NCBI RefSeq assembly: GCF_020921035.1
Contig: NC_063154.1
Location: forward strand, 7,192,001-7,256,000
Direction of reading: 5' to 3'
Origin: Rhodamnia argentea
Taxonomy: Eukaryota > Streptophyta > Magnoliopsida > Myrtales > Myrtaceae
DNA: 64,000 nt
Shown here one piece after another: positions 23,945 through 35,562 of this stretch. Every line of letters starts with the position of its first letter. The first letter of the stretch is position 1. The position numbers were made by a program, and so were the translations under genes. A model generated the notes under the pieces. The model was not told where the DNA came from, searched no databases, and saw nothing but the letters and a program-made list of their open reading frames with translations.

Positions 23945-25077
23945 GTTTTGCAGCCATAGGGAATATTAGTATCAATAAGTAGCATTGACGATGAAGCAAT
24001 GTTTATCTATTTTATTAGCGAGTACAGGCTCAAGAACTGGGGAATTGAGTTCTTGGGAGAGTGGTTTTGTCATTGGGAGGTTCAATTTATTCGTTTGTAA
24101 CTAGGGAGAGAGGGTGTGTGAGGAGGGATTGAGTGAGCTTTGGGGGAGAATCCTTTTTGGGTTTTCTTGTGCTATTTGAGCCGTCCAGAAGGGGTCAATT
24201 CTTTTTCTTCCCTTTGCGAGAGAGAGTACTTTGCAATGTCCTGACATCTTGGGAGGAGAAAGACTTCAAATCTCCTGCTCACGCATGTTCTGTTTTGCTC
24301 TCTAAAGTCTGAATATTTATTGTCTGATCATTGGTAATTTGAGATGGAAAAACTTTTGTCCGGCTGAATCTCAGTTGAATGTAATTTGGTGTTCAATGTT
24401 CATGTTCTGGGTTTGTGGTTGGGTTGTGTCAAATTTTGCGACAAGTTGACCACCCTGGGGTTGGATAGGGATCTAAATATCGAATGAATCTTTGGTAGGG
24501 ATTGAAATGTTTGTAAGAGTTTGCGTCTGAATCAAGATCGGCTTATAAAATTTATGTTGTAGATCGTGTGCGTAGTTATCTTAATATTGACGATTCCTTT
24601 GGATGTATAGGCTTTATGCAGTTTCTCCTTGTTATGAAACAAGGCATTTAATTTATTTGTGAGCCCTAGGTTTTTCTGGGGCTCGCCCTGCTCACGTGAG
24701 AGTGTTTCACTGGATTTGAACTGTAATTTGAAAGGGAAGGTCAAACTCAAAGCACGTTTCCGGTGTCAGTGGCATCTCAAGTCGACAAAAGAGGAAAAGA
24801 AAAACCACGTGTCACAGTGAAAATCGGCTACTACTGGTTCATCGCTCGTGCATAACAAAATCCGAGAAGATTGTACTCGCATTCAGAGTTCACCATGTAG
24901 CTTGCCAGCTGGTTGGAGCATCATAGTATGACAGGTGAGGGAAGTGGCGACCTGCTAATGAAAATTCACGGTATGAAAACTGATGGATGCGATGTGAAAA
25001 ATTGCGAATGTTTTGGCGTAAGATTACTGAGAAGTTAAATTGGTTTATCATCGAACCCGAGAAATTCTTTCGAGTAA

Positions 25078-25124
<47 letters not shown>

Positions 25125-27768
25125 GTATCAGCATCCGTCGACCACTTGCTTATCCTATGCGCTGCTGAGTGGCCAGTGGGTAGGCCAAGGCATGGCCGGA
25201 GGGGCAGGAGAAGCCACGAGACAAGCTTGGGTTTCTTCCAATCCCTCTTCCTCCTCGAAGAGGTCCCTGTCGTGGGTCGAACCAGATTCTGTTTTTTGTT
25301 GACTCTTCAGAGAGTATTTCCTTTCAATCGTTTTTCGATGTTCACGTTACCCCCCGCAGTTCATTTTCTCCCCCCTTGGAAAGCGCATCGGATGACAAGA
25401 GGCGGGGAAAAGAGGAGCGGGTCTGGTGTTGGAGGCAACCTTTTGAGCTTAGCTGTCCTCCAATATCAGTCGACAGACGCAGCCGACCGATCATCAGAGT
25501 CTCCGAAAGAGGGGCCCCACCCCCTCCCATGATCGCCCCGGAATTCCCGCCAACTTATTAATTATTACTAAAGACGAAATCTTGCGACCGAAGAGGAGGG
25601 GAAGACGAGTGTTGTTGGGTGAGTCAGCACGTCGTCGCTGCAACCTCCGCACGTGCCATATTTCTCCTCGTGCCGGGGCTTCGGCTGCTGGGGTCTCTCT
25701 GTGCCGTGGAGTGTGGGCGAAGGGATAGGATTGGAGGGAGTGAGATTTCTTGCTCCATCATTGGAGTCGTGCCCCCACTTAATTGAAGAAGTTAGGATTA
25801 AGGTCTATTTTAGTGGCCCCTTTTTGGTGCCCATTTGTTTTTTTTTTCGAAGGCTCCAGCTACTTTTATGAGTGATTAAGTAAGTTTAATTTAATTGATT
25901 GTCTCTATTTTAGGGAGGGCGAAGAGAGACGTCTCGGAGGTGAGGATGTGGAAGGAAGAAGAGGAACAAAAGGAAAGAAAATAGAACATAAAAAAGAGAG
26001 CGAAGAAAGAAAGTGAAAGAGAGAGGGAAAAAAAAAAAACATAAACGCGAAAAGTTGGTGACGAAAATGACCCTAGTCATATGAAAAATTGAGTGATAAG
26101 TGAGCTTGGGCCTTTATTTGAGAGTAATCTGTTACTTAGACTTTTATTTGACACATAATTTATTTTGGGCTTCTGCTTCTGGCTCTTACTTGAATTTTCC
26201 TAATAAATCACGGTCACTTGATCGAAAAGTTAGAATTTCAAGCGATCGCATTTATCGTGCGAATTTCATCCTGTCGCTAAACAAACTCCTTGCCGATTAT
26301 TACCTTGGTACTTACCCAGCATTGGTCCAAATTGAGACTTTGGAATACTTATTTTTGTTCAAAATGGTTGTTTGTGATCTATATCTACTCTCTTGCTTCC
26401 CTAAGAATCAAGTCGTGGAATATGCGATTTCCTAGTTTATCTTGCAACATATATTTAAAGTGAAGATGATCCGCTTAGACAATTCCTTGGAAAAATTTGT
26501 GAGGTGTTATAGATAGAGATGATGTCGTGTCACAAGACATTTCTTTTTTCAGAAATACCTTATAAAAGATAGAAAGTATCTGGTTCTAAAGCTCAAAAGA
26601 TGTTGGAACGGTCGATGGGAGCATCGCCGCGACGCTTCCGAGTTTTCATTCATTTTGAATAGCCAAAGAGCCCATGTACTGCCGCAAAAGGAAGGGCAAG
26701 AACTCATCAGATAGAGAACTCAGTTCTTTGAAAGAGAGAGGGATTGGAGTGCGGAGGGATTGATGGTGGGGCGGGCGCTACACGGCGGCGACTTGTGGTG
26801 CAGCTGATGGCGTGGCGAGGCCGGAGGCACCAGACCGTGCGATCGGATGCCGGTGTCAACTCTATGTAATGTGTGAGAAAGAGACAGGGAATCCTGCATT
26901 TACAACTTTATGTCTAATGAGGTATCCTAGGAAAGAGACGAGAAAATTTTCTCTCGTACCTTCGACCGGGAGATACCTGAAGTTCCGTGGCCAAGTTCCC
27001 CTTCCAAAACCCGACAAACAGAGCTTGATAGCATATTCGCCTTTTTCTGCGCCCAAAAAGCATAGTGGGACGCCCGAATGCTTTCCAAACAAGCAAATGA
27101 GAGTTTCATCCCATCTCCATCCCCTACAAAACCTGAAAAACAGATTCCGCAGCACTTGAGAGAGTAGCTTTCGATCACGTTCATGGCGACCCCCGTCATC
27201 ATTCTAACACCGTCAAAGTTCCGAATGATGTTCCTGCTCATTGGACAGAACAAAAGAGAGGAAAAGAGTTATAAAAGCTTCCTCTGCGTAAATCTCTCAC
27301 GCCACCTCCCAAGTCCTAAGGTTCGCTCATTGACTGTGCGTGCTCACTGCTCACCCGGTTCAGGAATACTCTCAAAATTCTGACCACCCCAACAACAACA
27401 ACAAAAAAAAAAAAAAACCTCTTAAAAAGCAGCCAGTGAGCCACTTCGAAAGCGCTCGCAAAATCAATTTTAAGGTAAAGGCGGCACCCTAACTTAGCGA
27501 ATGTCCCCTACGAACCGTTAAGGAAGTGGAGCTCCCGAACATGCGCTTGACTACAATTAGCATGGGAGAAATAACGTTAATCGATGGAAAATGACGAGAT
27601 GACGGTGCCCTGACTTCGTATTGTAAAGGACTTCCATTATTTAGACTTCGAGAAAGAAAAGAAAACAAAAGAAAACAAAAAAAAGACAACTTCCATCATC
27701 ATTCATGATGATCTAGATAGCCCAGTTTCAGATTATTCGTTCTCTGCTCTCAAAACAGGGGATTGCCT
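23945..27768. other. ERF 3' flank and intergenic
   Basis: The first ~400 bp are probably the ERF118-like 3' UTR (T/G-rich, AATATT-rich). The rest has no supported gene. It contains the (GA)20 array at 25083, purine-rich GAGAGA/GGAAGAA leader-like sequence at about 25915-26030 and an A15 run at about 27405. Frames at 26812-27159 on both strands are open but show no family resemblance. From about 27470 the sequence matches the flank of the second TKPR2 copy. Confidence 0.45.
25083..25123 (+). repeat. (GA)20 microsatellite
   Basis: An uninterrupted GA dinucleotide array of about 41 bp. An open frame reads through it (poly Arg-Glu), but this is a by-product of the repeat. Confidence 0.95.
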
Positions 27769-29924
27769 TCACAGATATCCTGTGTCTTGGAAGACCTTCA
27801 TGGAGTCATCAAACGTCTGCTCCAGAGATTTTAATGGAGGGAGGCCCAGCTCCGTCATCTTGCCACGGTCCACGCTATGCTGATTATTATCTCCTCTATG
27901 GCTGCCGCACCTACCATTTTTGGGAAAAGGAAAAGTAACTCGCGCAGGTTTTAATGGTTATGGATTCATGTAGCAGATTCAACTGAACGCGGTGAACGTG
28001 CTCGACATGTGATTGATTCGATCCGACAGCACGAGCCCCGAAAAATGTTGTCTCAGAAAGAGATTGCGGCCTTCATTTTGATACTCACTTGTTCTCAAAG
28101 GGGTAATTGTGGATACTTGGCCCTGAGCATCTCGATGATTTGAGACCAGTGAGCCACCGAGCTTGAACATATGAGCCTGTCTGAGGCTCTCTTATCCTCC
28201 GTAGCCAAAATGTGTGCGGCGACAGCTTCGTGGACGTGCGTGAACCCGAACCATCGTGTTGGGGTACTCGCCTCGTGAACCTGGTGAGAGTGCCTAGAGA
28301 CTTCAGTTTACCTCGCCGATGAAAGAAAGGAATGTACTTCTAACGATACCATGGTCACCGAACCCACTTGTTCTTCAAGGAGAAGTAGTTTCTCCTCGTT
28401 GGTTCAAAGTAGAGCCAGCATCACTCATCCAATTTGATCAGGTTTCAAAGTTACTCAAACAGGCTTACTAATTGACAAGCAGCGCATCGGAATTGATGTA
28501 CCTCAGCACAGCATTTTGCTGTATGGATGCGACGACTTGATGATGTCTCAATCTTGATAGGAATCGCTCAACTGACCGTGATCGGTGAGAAGTTGGTTAT
28601 GGTAGAACTAACCTTTCACAATGGCAAGTGTCGAAAGAAGTGTACTCGTCGGTTGAGGAGTGAGCAATGGACCGACCACAAAAGCCGGATTCACCACCAC
28701 AAGATCGATCCCGTTTTGTTCTGCCAATTTCCACGCTTCCTTCTTTGCAACGGTTTTCGCATATGCATACCAAAGCTGCACCAAGTGAAGCAACAACAGC
28801 GTGTCGGTACTCAGTATTGGTAGAGTTTCTAATTGAAGAACCGGATGCAATTCATCTCACATTGTAGAGTGTATAGTACTTGGTATCGCTCCAGTGCGAT
28901 TCGTTGTGGGGCGAAATGTGCTGATCGTCATCTTGGTATCTTATCGCGGAGCAGGAAGAGGTATGAACGACCCTCTTCACGTTGCTCGCTCTCGAACAGG
29001 ATTTGAGGACGTTCACCGTGCCCTTTATACATGGATCAATTAAATTTGCCTGAAATTGCACGCCAAGAATCATCCAAAGGAGTCAGAAAAGAACATGTTT
29101 AAGCTAGGCCAGTATTACAATGTGCATTTTGATTCTAACGCAAAGTAGTCATCCTTAAGCCGACAGCACAACCACATTCTTCAAGTGTAGCTTAAACATT
29201 CATACACCGGATCTGTTATAGGAAGAAAACACCTCTTCGTTTTTCGGCACTGCACCATTCAATGAAAACCTTAACTAGAGTCAGTCCATCAGTTATTAGA
29301 ACCATTAGATTCAGTGGCTCGAGTATTCAACTGCTCAGATTACTCGGTCCGCCATTACTAGGTCCATGTTCAACTTGATCTTTGTAACCAACATGACAAC
29401 AACATCGCCCTCGAGGATGTTTTATGCAATAATTATCTATCTAATACCCAATGATGTTCAATCTTCTACTCCCTCAAATCAGTGTAATGAATATCTTGTA
29501 CTACATCAGTATCAGACACAGTTTACTTATCACTAAGGCAAACAGAAGCCGACCAGTCACGATAACAGGTGACAGGTGCGGAAGACGCCGTCGATGCCAT
29601 GAACGGCCTCATCAAAGCTTCCTTCCACCATCAGATCCGCTTTCATCATCCTCAGCCTCTCTTTCGCTCCCTTCAACCCCTTCAGATGCCAAACCTTGCC
29701 CTCATCCCCTGGTTGCTCAGAAAGAACACACAGAAACCCAATGAAAAGTTTGCCCCTTTTTTTTATTAGCGAGTAAATAGTGGAGGAGACCGTCTAGACC
29801 TCCTGTTGCTTTCCTTACCAGGGTCTCTAACCGTAGTCCGAATAGTGTGTCCATTCTCGAGCAGGGACTTCACCAGATGCCCCGCAATGAATCCTGTTCC
29901 TCCGGTCACGCAGTGCTCTGGCAT
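27769..29924 (-). pseudogene. Decayed TKPR2-like reductase (copy A)
   Basis: All six exons of the intact copy can be found: 29819-29924, about 29560-29708, 28861-29049, 28613-28775, 28089-28280 and 27769-27910, with conserved splice borders except one. Three lesions break it. In exon 2 a deletion removes the end of the exon (the counterpart of [12 protein letters not shown]) and its donor site, and the frame meets TGA at 29556-29558. Exon 5 has two separate single-base insertions (192 nt against 190 in the intact copy) giving a stop soon after. Catalytic-region residues are still visible (TSSCS in exon 3; LWYAYAK in exon 4; NADP motif [10 protein letters not shown] in exon 1). Intron 2 is about 430 bp longer than in copy B. 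Exon 6 still ends cleanly at TGA. The copy is therefore a fairly young pseudogene of a tapetal reductase. Confidence 0.88.
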
Positions 29925-30925
29925 CTCCCTCCCTCCCTCTCTCTCTCAGAGACACTAACAGAGACAGAAACAAGGGAATGTGTGTGTCAACTGTCCCTGA
30001 AGCTGCCGTTTATGGATGAAATGGGTTACTCTATGGTTGAGGCGTCACCAAGGACGCATTTCTCTATCTTTACTCTGCATTGATCATTGATCAATATCTT
30101 AATCGTTACAGTTTCGGAAAGGTTACAGGTCTCACGGATCTGCCAAGAGCGGATGACTTCGTGCCTTCGAAAGTTGCATTTGTTTATTAACTTATTGAGC
30201 GTTTGTTGGCTAAGTTCTGGTGAGATGGTGTCAGAGTCGAGATATGTTTGGCGAAAGGAATATACGGGGGAGGGGCGTGGGTTGAGTGAGGTTAGGTGCT
30301 TCACGAATTTTCACGTGACACGTTCACTAAAAAAAAAAATTGAAGCGGGGAAAACGTAATCAGTTCCATGATTAAGGCGAATCTTTCATTTCACATGTGG
30401 ATTCAGCAATCTGAATCGTCATATTGATGGATGACACCGGTTCAGAAAATCTATTTCTTCGGATCTCCCGGACCAACACAAACCCGAGTCTAGATAAAAT
30501 TCTCAACTCCTTCACGAGCTTGACAAATATTATGATTTTAGTGAAAACTGTTATGGCTTTTGCCGGAGTAATTTTCTGTTTTTGAGTGCTCGAGGATTGA
30601 TCATAACTAGAAACCTCAAACCTTTGCATCCTTGAGACCTCAACCTCAGATCTAAGGCCACGCCGGCCTCATATCTGAGGTAGCGTGCGTCAGTACTGAA
30701 GTCAGGCACCCCAAATGTAAAATTTTTGTGATTGCTTCGGCATTCAATCGTGTCAAAGACGGGCGGCAGGCGGCCCACTTTCGTGTTGGTGCTCGTGTCC
30801 GAGCTTGGCATTGAGGGGGCGGTCGGCGCAGTGGCGTATGTGGGGTATGGGGGGAAGGAGGGTGAACCCAGACCTACACACAATAAGTAAGGAGGCTAAT
30901 CGTAGAAATTTAAGGTAAAGACCGT
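29925..30925. other. Upstream flank of pseudogene TKPR2 copy A
   Basis: The first ~400 bp are homologous to the region upstream of the intact TKPR2 copy (shared 'caactgtccctg', 'gaggcgtcac' and 'gatg(t/g)tgtcagagtcg' phrases near 29990, 30045 and 30225), so the duplication includes promoter sequence. The remainder, to the transposon, has no supported gene; the frame at 30551-30883 minus has no family resemblance. Confidence 0.5.
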
Positions 30926-30934
30926 ATCAAATGG
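30926..30934. repeat. Left 9-bp target-site duplication
   Basis: ATCAAATGG directly precedes the left terminus of the Mutator-like element. The same nonamer directly follows the right terminus at 43070-43078. Nine bp is the usual MULE target length. Confidence 0.95.
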
Positions 30935-31979
30935 GGATTTGGATCCCCTGCCATAGAGGGTTAATGGCAGGGGTGACATAAAATAAAATCCAGCCGTTCG
31001 TTTGAATCCGAAGGCTGAGATTCAGCCACGTCATCTGAAGAGGGGGAGCTCAAATTTGAGCGCGCGAAACCAGCACTTCTAAATAAAAAATTAAAAAATC
31101 TAATTTCCTCTCTCCTCAAATCTTACATATCGACGCCGGCATCCTCTCTCGTTCCCTTTTACCTCTCTCAAACTTCCTCCATCGTCCTCCTCCTCCTTTT
31201 GCTCCGGTGACGCTTCTCTTCGACGCCGGCGTCCGCGGAACTCTCAAATTTGCTCCATCGTCCTCCTCCGTTTGCGCCGGTGGCGCTCCTCTTCGACGCC
31301 ATCATCCGCGGAACCGCCGTCGACTTTCCCGACACCAAATCCAGGGGCGCGGCGGTGGCTTCGAAGCCGCGCACATATCCATCTCTCTAAAAAGATTACG
31401 ACTCCGTGCGCATCGGTGGCTTCGAACCCGAGCACATATCCATCTCTCTCTCCGCCGATTATGACTCCGTGTGGATCTCCTCGATTACAAGGTTGGTGCT
31501 CGATCGATCTCCTCTTCTTTTCTTCGGATTTGGTTTCTATGATTCGGCATTCTTGAGAAGTTTTTAGGATTTTTTGGTTTAACTCATGTTGGTGAGTGTG
31601 GGACTTTGCTCGCATCTAAATGTCCGCCGAACTCAAGGGTGGATTTTCGAGGATTGGCGCGGATGAGCTGTAGAAGCACCCGATTGGTGTGGCCTTTGTT
31701 GTTTTCCTTGGTGAAGAACAGAGAGGAGGAAAAAAATTATCTCATCTTGTTTTGAGTCTTTAGTTGAATTATCGGCCCCGTTTTTTTAGAGCCCTTTTAT
31801 CATCGTTCTTATGAGGCGATTTTCGTTGTTGTGCTTATTTTGATTCATTCGGAAAGAGAGGAAAAAAAAAAGATACTTCTATGGCGGTGTATTATAAATT
31901 TAAGAGTGCAAGAGATTTCGATTCAATTCCTATGGACGATCCATTTATATCGGTTGGTGTTTTGAAAGAAAAATTTATC
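30935..31979 (+). repeat. Left terminal inverted repeat of the MULE
   Basis: Matches the reverse complement of 42092-43069. It is longer than the right copy mainly because a 61-bp segment (GGTGGCTTCGAA...) is tandemly duplicated at 31354-31476. Both arms also share a diverged internal duplication of GCTCCTCTTCGACGCC-type sequence (about 31180-31315). The inner end is a captured DWNN coding fragment. Confidence 0.9.
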
Positions 31980-31982
31980 TGA
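31881..31982 (+). pseudogene. DWNN-domain gene fragment in left TIR
   Basis: A 33-codon frame starts MAVYYKFKSARDFDSIPMDD and continues PFISVGVLKEKF before a stop at the join with the HVA22-like piece. This is the beginning of the DWNN (ubiquitin-like) domain that opens plant RBBP6/PQT3-like RING E3 ubiquitin ligases. Only the first third of the domain is here; RING and zinc-knuckle parts are absent, so it is a captured fragment, not a gene. Confidence 0.75.
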
Positions 31983-32290
31983 CCGTAGCTCATTGCCTTT
32001 TGCCACATCGAAACCGCATAATCCCCCGCCATCACCTTCAGCTCCAGCAAGTTACGGTTGATGACCTTCTCATGGATGGCCAAGTATGGCCGAAAGAAGT
32101 AGCTGTAGATGTACTGTGTGCCCTGGAAATTTCAAACATGATTGAAGGGGGGCAAAAAGATCATGAACTCGAAAAGAAGTTCTCAAATTCTGCGTTGGAT
32201 GAGACATGAAGTAGACATAAATCCTCAATGCATACCTTTGTCCGGGGATGCCATAAATAGACGAAGAGCTCTATGGAGAAGCTGAATCAT
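31979..32290 (-). pseudogene. Captured HVA22-like gene fragment with intron
   Basis: On the minus strand, two exon pieces are separated by a 113-bp GT-AG intron (32123-32235). The upstream piece encodes ELFVYLWHPRTK. The downstream piece (31979-32122) encodes GTQYIYSYFFRPYLAIHEKV, then INRNLLELKVMAGDYAVSMW and QKAMSYGQ. This matches the core of TB2/DP1/HVA22 ER-membrane proteins (WxPxTKGTxYxYxxFFRPYxxxHExxIDRNLLELxxRAGD). The start, membrane hairpins and the end are missing, and the fragment is cut off exactly at the DWNN fragment. Because the intron is retained, the capture was from DNA, as in Pack-MULEs. Confidence 0.7.
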
Positions 32291-33065
32291 AGAAACCAAA
32301 TGCTAAATCCGGCTTAGAAACCAAATGCAAGTGTATTTGAGATGTCTTTAAGGCAATGTATTTTTGGATGTTCAATATACATGTGAGTTATTTACTTGGA
32401 ATTGTAGGTCTACATCATCATTGTAGGCCATGTCCTCATAGTTTTCTTGTTTTTTCCCGATGCGGTACTCTCTGCTATTGGTGGGTTAAAAGTTGGGGTG
32501 GCTGCAATTGGGGCGGGTAATATAATGTTTAGTGATTAGTATTTGTTACTTATATGCTCCTCTTAAAACAAATTTTCTTTTGGTGAAAAGAAGACGTTTC
32601 ATCTTTTTCTTTGTTTTGTTTTTATGTTAGTTTGTTTGAGAGAAGCATTTTAAGAATCCTCTCGGTAGTTGTTCGTTAAAATGTAAAAAATGTAAAAAAT
32701 TATAACACCCTACCTCGGACAATGAACTCGGTAGAATGTACCTTAAGGGTAGGCCTTCATTTCTTTTGATATATATAAATGACAATTGTAAAGGGAAGTT
32801 TAGCATGATAATGAATAATATTTTTTTTCCCCTTGATAAGCATTACAGCTTTTTCCCGATATTAGATCAGCATACCTATAGCGATGATGCTTTTAATAAG
32901 AAATGATGCTTTTCTCGAGATAGCTTATTGGTTGGAATTTGTCTCTTGTGCTTTTCTCTCTCATTCTAGTAGCTTTGATAAATTAACTTCTAATGATAAG
33001 TGACGTTTTTCTTAGTTTGAAGATAAACTACCTTCATACACTGGCATTGAGAGACTCCCTCTCAA
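32291..33065. other. MULE interior before the transposase gene
   Basis: AT-rich, no supported ORF; probably the promoter and leader of the transposase gene. Two related phrases 'ctccctctcaaatg' occur at about 33055 and 33135. Confidence 0.4.
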
Positions 33066-35562
33066 ATGAATATGGAGGGAGTAGTAACTACCATGCTTAG
33101 TACTAGCAGCGAAATTATCCCTCAAATGGAGACTCCCTCTCAAATGGATGATGATGGCACAAGGTAAGTAATGTCTTCATGAAAGTATGTTAGTTTTTCT
33201 TCTGTTTTATTGTTTGTTATTCAAGTTTATCGTCTAATGACGTCACTTTGTCCACTATGTTTTTGTGTGATTTTATCAGCAGTAATGACCGGACTCCACA
33301 AATGGGTATGGAATTTAATGATGTAGATGAGGCATGGGAGTTTTGGAAGATCTATGCATTAAAAATTGGTTTTGGTGTACGTAGGAGAGTTACTAACAAA
33401 GGGAAGGATGGTTCCATAACTTCTACACGTTTTTGTTGTGCAAAAGAGGGACATCGACAAAAAGATAAACGGCTGGAATTAGTAAAAAAGCCTAGGCCTG
33501 AAACGAGGATGGACTGTCATGCCCGAATGGGAATCAAATTAGTTCGAGAGAGCGGTAAATATTTTGTGTATGATTTTGAGCCAATGCATTCCCATCCACT
33601 CCACTTTGCAGAGTGTACTCACTTGATACGGTCACATAGGCAAATAAGCGACGTCCAAGCTCAGCAAATTGTGTTGGGTGACAATGCAGGCCTCACACAG
33701 AGACAGCAGCATGACTTGTCTAGTGTACAATCTGGGGGAAGAGAAAACGTAGGTTACACGAGGGTTGATGTGAAAAACTATCTTCGCACTAAACGAGGGA
33801 GAGACATGGAGTTTGGGGACGCAGGATGTTTGTTAAAGTATTTCGAAAAACGCCAAATCTTAGACACATCTTTCTTTTATGCTGTTCGACTTGATAGTAA
33901 TGAGCAAATAACAAACATATTTTGGGCAGACTCTAGAATGGTTATTGATTATGCCCTTTTTGGTGATGTTGTGACCTTTGACACAACATTTTCCACCAAC
34001 AAAGAGTATAGGCCACTCGGTGTATTTATTGGATTCAATCACCATAGAGAGCTTGTGATTTTTGGGGCTGCACTTTTATATGATGAAACCGCAGATTCAT
34101 TCAAATGGCTTTTCGAGACATTCTTGGGGGCACACAAATATAGGAGGCCTGCAACAATTTTTACTGATCAAGATGCAGCAATGTCGAAGGCATTAGAAGA
34201 GGTGATTCCTGAGACAAGACATGGATTGTGTACATGGCATCTAATGCAAAATGCTATGAAAAATGTTGGTCACTTAATGAGGAATGGATCTAATTTTTTG
34301 ACTGATTTAAAGAAGCTTGTCTATGAATATGTAGAAGTGAAAAAATTTGAGGAGGCTTGGGATTCATTACTTTCAACATATGAAGCTACCGATAATTCTT
34401 GGCTTCAAAATCTGTATAGGTTGAAAGAGAAGTGGGCTAGATGTTATATGAAATCTACGGTGACTTTGGGGATACGTAGTACACAATTGAGTGAGAGTTT
34501 GAATGGAGATTTGAAGGATTATCTTGCGTGTAATGTAAATCTAAATGGATTTTTCAAGAGATTTGATAAGGTTGTGAGTGATAAGCGGTACAAAGAGTTA
34601 CAGGCTGAGTTTAATGCTAGAGAGAAATTGCCCACAATTTTGTGTCGGACATCACCTATGTTGCAGCAAGCAAGCAAGGTCTATACACCTTCAATGTTTG
34701 AAAATTTTCAGACAGAATGGATGAAAACTTTATCCCTGGTTATCAAGGAACGTAATGAGATGGGTATCTTGCGGGAATATGTTGTTGGTTCATTTGGTAC
34801 AAATGATGCAGAGTATAAGGTCACGGGCGGCCCAAGCAATGAAGTGGTAACTTGTGCTTGTAATCATTTTGAGACCGTTGGGATATTATGTTGCCATGCG
34901 TTGAAGGTGCTTGATAACTTGGACATAAAGTTAATTCCTAGTGCTTACCTTTTGAAGAGATGGACACGTGAAGCAAGAGATGGAATACTCGAGAAGCATG
35001 GTTTAGATACTCAGGTATAAATTATCGTTATATTCTTTTGTACTCAATTTAGTATTCTAATTTATTGGTAACTTCTAATAGATTCTATATATTTGTTTAG
35101 GGGAATGGTGACATGGATGTTACTGATAGATATAGAGAGGTGTGTCCCGAGTTTGTGAAGATAGCAGTCAAGGGCTCACAAACTATTCGGAGATATGAAT
35201 TTATCAAGAAGATGATCTTGACCATTAACAAATCTCTCGATGAAATGCCACTTGGAGGCGAGTCTCGGAGAAATCTCGCAGGCTTAAGTGAAGATACGAG
35301 TCTCGTTGCAAAATGTACGGGCCTCAAGAAGAAAGATGGACGCAAAGGAGGAAAGCGACATAAGAGCTGTCTAGAGAAAAATAAAAGAAAAAGAAAGAAG
35401 CAAGGAGACGCACCTCAAGCTTCTTCGCAAGCTTCTTGTGCACCTCAAGTTCTTGGAAGTTACAATAACTCTCCGGGTTTTTATAGTAATCTACTCAGTA
35501 CGTTTGAGGCACCACGAGACTTCAATATGACTTCCATGATAACATCGCTTGGTAACGGGTAA
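33066..35562 (+). CDS. FAR1-type MULE transposase
   Basis: Exons 33066-33163, 33280-35014 and 35101-35562 (introns GT-AG, 116 and 86 bp) join in frame to 764 residues. The protein moves the surrounding element by binding its inverted repeats and cutting DNA. An N-terminal FAR1 DNA-binding domain (about residues 45-135: FWKIYALKIGFGVRRR..., zinc-ligand Cys and His residues) leads to the MULE DDE domain (about 260-360) with Asp267 (TFDTTF), Asp329 (FTDQD) and CTWH. A SWIM zinc finger follows near 555-580 (CACNHFETVGILCCH). The C-terminus is a Lys/Arg-rich tail (GLKKKDGRKGGKRHK). No stop or shift interrupts it. Host FRS proteins have the same domain order, but its position inside a TIR element with a target duplication marks it as the transposase. 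Confidence 0.92.

Noticed and set aside
24987-25532. 181-aa frame through the GA microsatellite
   Set aside because: Poly(Arg-Glu) from the repeat; rest unlike a protein.
26812-27159. 115-aa frame and its antisense partner of 97 aa
   Set aside because: Open on both strands by chance; neither resembles a known protein.
27769-29924. Second functional TKPR2 gene
   Set aside because: Lost donor and coding sequence in exon 2 plus two frameshifts in exon 5.
33066-35562. Domesticated host FAR1-RELATED SEQUENCE gene
   Set aside because: Same domains, but it lies inside matched TIRs with a 9-bp target duplication, so it is the element's transposase.
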